Shown here one piece after another: positions 59,423-64,000 of a stretch of 64,000 nucleotides of DNA. Position 1 is the first letter of the stretch. Every line of letters begins with the position of its first letter. Source of the DNA: Thermacetogenium phaeum DSM 12270 (GTDB taxonomy: Bacteria; Bacillota; DSM-12270; Thermacetogeniales; Thermacetogeniaceae); the NCBI RefSeq assembly GCF_000305935.1, contig NC_018870.1, positions 2,756,501-2,820,500 of the forward strand, read 5' to 3'. The notes below the pieces were generated by a model, which worked only from the letters and a program-made list of their open reading frames with translations, was not told the DNA's origin and ran no database searches. The position numbers and the translations under genes were made by a program.

Positions 59423-59794
59423 CTAAAGTCCCCGCTCTCCCCGGAGATGCGGCAGTTCGCTCAGGCACCTCTCGACCAGCTCCTCCACCTCTCCCTTCCC
59501 AGGGCCGAACACCACGACGTTCAGTCTGAGAGAGGGTTTTAAAAAAACGGAGCCGCTCCACTCTTTCGAGGCCCGGGTGACCACCTTACCGGGCTTCGTG
59601 CAGCTGAAGGCGGCATACCGCTCCCCTTCCGTAACAAAGGCCTTGATGTGCCCGGGCACCACCCCTTTTACGCTCAGCCTCTCCGCCAGCCCCAGCAGCA
59701 GCTGGGAGACCATCCCCTCCACCTCACAGGCCTTCAGCGGCCGGGGAGGCCTCAGCTCCAGCGCTCTGGAAACCGCCGCCTCATGCAGATGCAT
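59423..59794 (-). CDS. Small protein of unknown function in the corrinoid cluster
   Basis: A 123 aa protein I do not recognise. It starts MHLHEAAVSRALELRPPRPL and has a beta-rich middle with AFSCTKPGKVV and VVVFGPGKGEVEELVERCL. It overlaps the GTPase gene by 14 bases, so both are probably translated together. A role helping metal or cofactor handling by that GTPase is only a guess. The stop is TAG. Confidence 0.5.
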   Translation of the reverse strand: MHLHEAAVSRALELRPPRPLKACEVEGMVSQLLLGLAERLSVKGVVPGHIKAFVTEGERYAAFSCTKPGKVVTRASKEWSGSVFLKPSLRLNVVVFGPGKGEVEELVERCLSELPHLRGERGL

Positions 59795-60383
59795 CCTGCA
59801 GCAACCTCCTCAGGGCCGGTTCATCAAGACCTTCAATGAGAGAAGCGGCCACCACCCCGGCCCGGGGATTGATCTCCTTGACCTTCTCCATAAGCCTCTG
59901 CAGCTCACCCTCACCGGCCTCGTCGATCTTGCTGGCAATGACCAGCTTGGCCTCCGCTACCTGGGCAGAGATCAGTTCCGGCATGATCTCCATCAGCTCC
60001 TCCCAGCGCCCGGTATCGGCAACGGCCAGGGTGAAGATACCGTCAATCCCTTTCCCGTACCTCTCGAGAGTGTTCAGGATCGTGCTCGGTCTGGCAACAC
60101 CGGTGGCCTCGATGATCACCCAGTCGGGGCTAAACCTTTCGGCGATCTGGTTCACCGCAAGGGTCAGTTCTCCGGTCAGCTGGCAGCAGATGCAGCCCCC
60201 GTAGATCTCTCTGACCTGGAACCCCTCCCCGGAGAGAAAACGGTCGTCGATCCCCACTTCCCCGACCTCGTTCTCGATGATGACCACCTTCTGCTCCCGG
60301 TCCACAACCAGGTAACCGGCCAGTTGCCTGATCAAGGTGGTCTTGCCGGAGCCCAGGAAACCGCTTACCAATATTACCCTCAT
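59781..60383 (-). CDS. COG0523/CobW-type GTPase (metal or cofactor chaperone)
   Basis: About 200 aa. Walker A GFLGSGKTT lies at the N terminus (about 9-17), the CxCC metal motif GGCICCQ at about 62-68, and the Walker B-like VIIEATGVARPS at about 88. The CobW C-terminal domain is missing, so it is a short G-domain-only form. The family delivers zinc, cobalt or other metals. In a corrinoid methyltransferase cluster, cobalt or corrinoid handling is attractive but unproven. The start is ATG 60383. Confidence 0.82.
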   Translation of the reverse strand: MRVILVSGFLGSGKTTLIRQLAGYLVVDREQKVVIIENEVGEVGIDDRFLSGEGFQVREIYGGCICCQLTGELTLAVNQIAERFSPDWVIIEATGVARPSTILNTLERYGKGIDGIFTLAVADTGRWEELMEIMPELISAQVAEAKLVIASKIDEAGEGELQRLMEKVKEINPRAGVVAASLIEGLDEPALRRLLQDASA

Positions 60384-60387
60384 CTTT

Positions 60388-61098
60388 TCATCCCTTTCCA
60401 AAGCCGAACAGTGAAAGATTAGAGAGAGAATCCTTCATGTCGATGCGGAAGTAATCCATAGAAAGCTTTTCCCCGGGCTCCAGGACGATAAAGTTTTCAT
60501 CCCAGGGGCCTGTCAGCAGCTGCTTCAGCAACCCGATGGAGCCCTTCACCACCTGGTGCTTCAGCCCCATCATGGCGGCGATTTCGTAGGATTTCGCCAG
60601 GCAGGCGTCGTCAAGAGGGTATGCTCCCGTATCGATCAGAACCAGCCGCCGGTAGTGCTCCAGCATCATTTTCAAAACCCGCTGCGCCCGCTCTTTGCCG
60701 TAGCGCTCCACACAGCGCTCATACTCCCTGATAATATTGTTTTCGTTGACGATCCAGCCCCTGGTCAAGAAGTAGCTGACCATTTCCCGTGAGAGGGCTT
60801 CCCTCTTTTCGTAGGACCCCAACAGGAGGGAGATGCAGTCGTCAACCCTGGGCACGATCAGCCGCGCTCTGGTAGAGTGCAGGCCCAACAGCGAGTTCCC
60901 GCAGTATCCGTAGCAGAGGATGATGTTCTCCACATTGCTGATCCTGCTCACCGTTTCCTGTAGTCTCATACGCAGGGTTTCTGGGTGGTTGTGGAGCCCC
61001 GATTCCACCCAGATCACCGGGTGCTTAACCCCGGTTTCGGTAATCGCCATGTTTACTTCATCGCTCAGCGTCTGGCATGCTATGACTATCGTGCTCAT
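60388..61098 (-). CDS. DUF1638 family protein
   Basis: About 236 aa with TIVIACQTLSDEV at the N terminus, ILCYGYCGNSLLGL near 60 and PRVDDCISLLLGS near 80, the pattern of DUF1638 proteins. These are found with corrinoid methyltransferases and are not characterised. The paired His/Cys residues could bind a metal. It lies 11 bases after a corrinoid protein gene and nearly touches the GTPase gene. Confidence 0.78.
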   Translation of the reverse strand: MSTIVIACQTLSDEVNMAITETGVKHPVIWVESGLHNHPETLRMRLQETVSRISNVENIILCYGYCGNSLLGLHSTRARLIVPRVDDCISLLLGSYEKREALSREMVSYFLTRGWIVNENNIIREYERCVERYGKERAQRVLKMMLEHYRRLVLIDTGAYPLDDACLAKSYEIAAMMGLKHQVVKGSIGLLKQLLTGPWDENFIVLEPGEKLSMDYFRIDMKDSLSNLSLFGFGKG

Positions 61099-61109
61099 CT
61101 CATTCCACC

Positions 61110-61784
61110 TCATTTAGCTGCTCTGCTTTCAGAAGCGCACCTGCCGTCGCCTTCCTTAAGCAATCTGATGCAGAGTTCCGCGCCCTCCGTGCAGTTTTTC
61201 ACCCAGTAGTCCGCACCGGTGTAGCTGCAGACGACCTCATTCACCAAGCCGCCGATGATGATCGTCGGCCGCCGCTCCCCAAACCTCTTCTTGATCAGGC
61301 CGACCGTCTTTTTCATGGAATCGTAGGCATCGGAGATCAGCCCTGACAGACAGAGAATGGGAGCGCCCGTTTGTTGGAGCTTCTCCAGAAACGCCGCCGG
61401 CGATACGTTGACGCCGACGTCCAGCACCTCCAGCCCGTAATGGCGCATTGTCACGATCGTAATGTTTTTCCCTATATCATGGATGTCCCTTTCCACGGTG
61501 CCGAATACAATCTGAGGATGTCGACCGCTGTCTCCGGTTCCATCGGCAGGCCCCAGCACAACCTGCTGGGCGTGCTTGTAAATGTCGGCGGCCATTACCA
61601 CATCGGCCAGGAAGTACTCCCCCCGGTTATATCTCTCCAGAACGATCTCCACCCCGGTCCTGACCTCCTCCAGCAGCGTGAAGGGATCGATCCCCCTGGC
61701 GAGGCCGTTGCGGACCAGGGAAATGGCCTTATCCTCCTGAATCCCCGCAACAGCAGAAACTATCAGCTTGCGCACAGCCTGCAT
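61110..61784 (-). CDS. Corrinoid methyl-carrier protein
   Basis: A 224 aa protein with a helical cap and the Co-ligand motif RDIHDIGKN (His at about 102), then LDVGVNVSPAAFLEKL and IIIGGLVNEVVCSYTGADYW. It lies 19 bases downstream of the GntR regulator gene. It is the best partner for the UroD-family methyltransferase upstream. Confidence 0.9.
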   Translation of the reverse strand: MQAVRKLIVSAVAGIQEDKAISLVRNGLARGIDPFTLLEEVRTGVEIVLERYNRGEYFLADVVMAADIYKHAQQVVLGPADGTGDSGRHPQIVFGTVERDIHDIGKNITIVTMRHYGLEVLDVGVNVSPAAFLEKLQQTGAPILCLSGLISDAYDSMKKTVGLIKKRFGERRPTIIIGGLVNEVVCSYTGADYWVKNCTEGAELCIRLLKEGDGRCASESRAAK

Positions 61785-61803
61785 CTCCCGATCACTTCCC
61801 CCG

Positions 61804-62523
61804 TCATGGACGTGAAACAGCCTTCAGCCTAAAACGGTCGCCGCGGCAGATCATCTTCGACCATCCGATCGGCCGGTTTTCGGCGGCATAGATGATCTGT
61901 TCGATGCACAGGGAGGGAAGCCCTTCCCTGGCATCCAACAGTTCCGCTTCCTCCTTCGACAGAATGCACGGGGATACCTCCATCACGTTTTTAACAGAAA
62001 TCAGCTCTGTATGTCGGGCTACCAGGTCCGGGAAGGCGGCGTAGGCGATCTCCTTTTCCAGCAGGGGAGCTCCTTTCACATAGGGGAGAAAGCGGGAGTC
62101 AACGGCAACCGGCCCCTCTGCCTCGGAGAGGATGCGCCTGATCTTCAGAACCTTATTCCCCCTCTTGACGCCCAGCTTGCCGGCAATCTTTGCATCAGCA
62201 GGTACTATTTCCAGTTGATCGAGCTGCACGGAAAAGCCGCTCTTCTTGCCGAAGATGCTCTCTTCAGAGAGATTCAGAACCAGCGTATCCATCCGGGGGG
62301 CAGTTACGAAACTCCCCTTCCCCTGAACGGACTCGATGTAGCCGTCTTTGACCAGCAACTCCAGGCCGTGGCGCACGGTCATGTGGCTGACCCCGTACTG
62401 CCTGGCGAGCTGGGCTGTGGAGGGGATCATATCCCCGGGCTTCAGTTCGCCCCGGTCGATCTTTTTTTTAAGGTCCTCCGCCACCCGGTAGTAGGCGGGC
62501 AAGAAAGAAGTACGATTCTTCAT
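61804..62523 (-). CDS. GntR/HutC-type regulator with UTRA domain
   Basis: About 239 aa. The N-terminal winged helix reads YYRVAEDLKKKIDRGELKPGDMIPSTAQLARQYGVSHMTVRHGLELLVKDGYIE; a UTRA effector domain fills about 90-235 (VAVDSRFLPYVKGAPLLE). I chose the ATG at 62523, which yields the usual start, over one 11 codons upstream. A strong inverted repeat just upstream may be its own operator. It sits inside the corrinoid cluster and probably regulates it. Confidence 0.88.
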   Translation of the reverse strand: MKNRTSFLPAYYRVAEDLKKKIDRGELKPGDMIPSTAQLARQYGVSHMTVRHGLELLVKDGYIESVQGKGSFVTAPRMDTLVLNLSEESIFGKKSGFSVQLDQLEIVPADAKIAGKLGVKRGNKVLKIRRILSEAEGPVAVDSRFLPYVKGAPLLEKEIAYAAFPDLVARHTELISVKNVMEVSPCILSKEEAELLDAREGLPSLCIEQIIYAAENRPIGWSKMICRGDRFRLKAVSRP

Positions 62524-62537
62524 CGAAACCTTATACA

Positions 62538-62568
62538 CCTCTGTGGAGGTGGGCACCCGCCACAGAGG
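62538..62568. promoter_or_regulatory. Inverted repeat just upstream of the GntR gene, candidate operator
   Basis: CCTCTGTGG (62538-62546) and CCACAGAGG (62560-62568) pair perfectly, with a further GGTG/CACC symmetry inside. It lies 15 bases before the regulator ATG. It could be an operator or an mRNA hairpin controlling its translation. Confidence 0.5.
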
Positions 62569-62652
62569 AGAAGAGGGCGGGCGCCCGAACCCTTTCTTTC
62601 CTTTACAAGAAGGAATTCTCTATTTAACAGGTGTTTCCTGCAGAATGAGGCT

Positions 62653-63759
62653 TTAACCCTTCACCGACTCGATCATCGCCTTGACGTTTTCCGGTTTGGC
62701 GTTCGGCGGGATGTCGCAGCCTGAAGAAAGGATAAACCCTGAAGGGCCTATCTCGTTGATCAAGCGCCGGCAATAGTCATGCACTTCGTCGGGTGTACCC
62801 AGCGATAGCAAGGCCGGCGGCACATCCCCCATGATGCACATGTGGTCCCCCAGCACTTCCTTCGCTTTGAAGATGTCGGTGGCGCCGTCTAGCGCCAGGA
62901 CGCATTTGCCCTTCGGTAACTCCCGCAGGTATTCCAGGTCCCTGGTCCAGTTGGAGTCGAAGTGCAGGATGGCGACCACGCCCTCTTCAACCACCGCTTC
63001 TACCAGCTGCTTGATATACGGAAAAACAAACCTCTTCCACAGCCTTGGTGAAATAAATTCACTCGCCGAACGCCAGCCCCCTACCCAGACACCGATTGGT
63101 TTGGTGGCACGCAACATCTTCCTTACATTTCCAATAATATCGGCTATAGCCACATCCATCGCCGCCTGTACCTTATCCGGAATCCGGTACAGGTCCTTTA
63201 AAAATGACTGCATTGACCTGCCGCCGCAGAAGATTTCATATGGGATGGTAAAACTTCCACCACAGAAAAGCACAATTCCTAAATCTTCGATAGCCTTTTG
63301 TGCTTTCGGTGCAAAATCCGCTATTTGTTGAACTTTTTCTCCCAAATTATCTAATCTATCCCTCAAATAGTCGTGGAAAAACTTATTATATCCTTCATTA
63401 AGGATAGTATCATAATCTTCAACTGTCATTAACTCCCGTTCATCCACCTGCCAAATTTCATTTTCAGGCAAATCACGTCCGGGGAGCTTTACCCTGGAAA
63501 GCCATATCGTACCAACTATAGGTGCATAAAAATAAGCGCTTTGCAGTGCATCTATCTCTCCTAGATTTGAAAATGACCTGATAATGGTCTTGTTGGAAAT
63601 TTCCGGGTTAGTGCAGAATTCAGACATTTTTACACCCATATGCCTTGCACAAAAGGCATTAGCCAGTGGTGCAACAGGCACCCGGTCGGGTTTGCCCAAG
63701 GCCACCGCCGTCTTGATGCGGTTTAAACGCTCTTCGTACAGCTCCTTAGCAGTCGCCAT
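62653..63759 (-). CDS. Uroporphyrinogen-decarboxylase-family methyltransferase (MtaA/MtbA-like)
   Basis: A 368 aa TIM-barrel protein. RVPVAPLANAFCARHMGV is near the N terminus. Candidate zinc or substrate ligands are LHFDSNW (about 272) and SSGCDIPPNAKPEN (about 345), the latter being the usual C-terminal motif of corrinoid-linked members. Such proteins transfer methyl groups to or from corrinoid carriers. It overlaps nothing and begins directly after a corrinoid gene stop. The substrate is unknown. Confidence 0.85.
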   Translation of the reverse strand: MATAKELYEERLNRIKTAVALGKPDRVPVAPLANAFCARHMGVKMSEFCTNPEISNKTIIRSFSNLGEIDALQSAYFYAPIVGTIWLSRVKLPGRDLPENEIWQVDERELMTVEDYDTILNEGYNKFFHDYLRDRLDNLGEKVQQIADFAPKAQKAIEDLGIVLFCGGSFTIPYEIFCGGRSMQSFLKDLYRIPDKVQAAMDVAIADIIGNVRKMLRATKPIGVWVGGWRSASEFISPRLWKRFVFPYIKQLVEAVVEEGVVAILHFDSNWTRDLEYLRELPKGKCVLALDGATDIFKAKEVLGDHMCIMGDVPPALLSLGTPDEVHDYCRRLINEIGPSGFILSSGCDIPPNAKPENVKAMIESVKG

Positions 63760-64000
63760 TTACGCCACCCCCAGCATCTTTTTGGCAACATCCACACCTG
63801 CCGGTGCATCTACACAGTAGGCATCTGCCCCCGCATATCTGCAGGTGGACTCATCAACAGGACCCCCACCGATCAGCACCTTTACACCGTCCCGCAAGCC
63901 GGCCTGCTCCAGGGCTTCGACGGTGGCCTTCAGGCTGTCAAAGCTGGTGGTCAGCAGGCAGGATAGTCCTACGATCTGCGGTTTGTGTTCCTTTACCGCT
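63760..64000 (-). CDS. Corrinoid methyl-carrier protein, partial (C-terminal part only)
   Basis: The last 79 residues of a B12-binding domain are visible: AVKEHKPQIVGLSCLLTTSF, then VKVLIGGGPVDESTCRYAGADAYCVDAPAGVDVAK. The TAA stop abuts the ATG of the UroD-family gene, so the two are coupled. The histidine motif lies beyond the window. It would be the fifth corrinoid protein of the region. Confidence 0.85.
   Translation of the reverse strand, partial: AVKEHKPQIVGLSCLLTTSFDSLKATVEALEQAGLRDGVKVLIGGGPVDESTCRYAGADAYCVDAPAGVDVAKKMLGVA

Overview
The window reads as the chromosome of an anaerobic, probably acetogenic or syntrophic Clostridia-type Firmicute. The evidence is an ATP synthase operon followed by the glyA-rpiB-ywlE-mntP-ywlC-prmC-prfA-rpmE gene order seen in Firmicutes, a tungsten-type aldehyde:ferredoxin oxidoreductase, and many corrinoid methyltransferase parts. 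No species can be named from sequence reading alone, and no database search was run. Almost all genes lie on the minus strand.

Region 1 (1-17.8 kb) is conserved housekeeping: atpC(partial)-D-G-A-H-F-E-B-I-Z, wecB, a MazG-like protein, dCMP deaminase, glyA, rpiB, a YwlE-like phosphatase, mntP, Sua5, a plus-strand DUF1646 membrane protein, prmC, prfA, DUF1385 and rpmE. The same housekeeping block resumes at rho (43.9 kb) and runs through fsa, fba, alr, a FemABX protein, pyrG and argS. In Bacillus subtilis rho and rpmE are adjacent, so about 26 kb of accessory DNA sits between them here.

Region 2 (18-43.9 kb) is that accessory block: an AspT-type transporter, a methyl-THF methyltransferase, malic enzyme, a LarA-like protein, aldehyde:ferredoxin oxidoreductase with a MoaD-like protein, a BCCT transporter and a methylamine system that uses pyrrolysine. 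The methylamine system has a trimethylamine methyltransferase (mttB) and a dimethylamine methyltransferase (mtbB), each with one in-frame UAG at the position where the family carries pyrrolysine. It also has three corrinoid proteins, a non-pyrrolysine MttB homologue, the methylornithine synthase gene pylB and a tRNA-Pyl with a CUA anticodon. pylS, pylC and pylD are not in the window. A sigma-54 enhancer-binding regulator lies next to pylT. Four strong sigma-54 (-24/-12) promoters precede the aminotransferase-mtbB-mttB operon, pntAA-pntAB, pntB and the corrinoid-pylB-pylT unit. This suggests one co-controlled regulon linking methylamine demethylation, pyrrolysine decoding and NAD(P) transhydrogenase.

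Region 3 (54.5-59.1 kb) is a compact five-gene signalling cassette: a PAS histidine kinase, a winged-helix protein, a V4R-domain protein, a single-domain and a double-domain KaiC/RAD55-like ATPase. Region 4 (59.4-64 kb) is a second corrinoid methyltransferase cluster: a UroD-family methyltransferase, two corrinoid proteins (one cut by the window end), a DUF1638 protein, a COG0523-type GTPase, a small unknown protein and a GntR/UTRA regulator.

Proposed working: methylamines are demethylated by MttB and MtbB onto corrinoid proteins, and a MtgA-like enzyme may pass the methyl group to tetrahydrofolate for the Wood-Ljungdahl pathway. The transhydrogenase would balance NADH and NADPH. UAG is still the annotated stop of 14 other reading frames here, including mttB itself, so pyrrolysine insertion must be conditional or context dependent.
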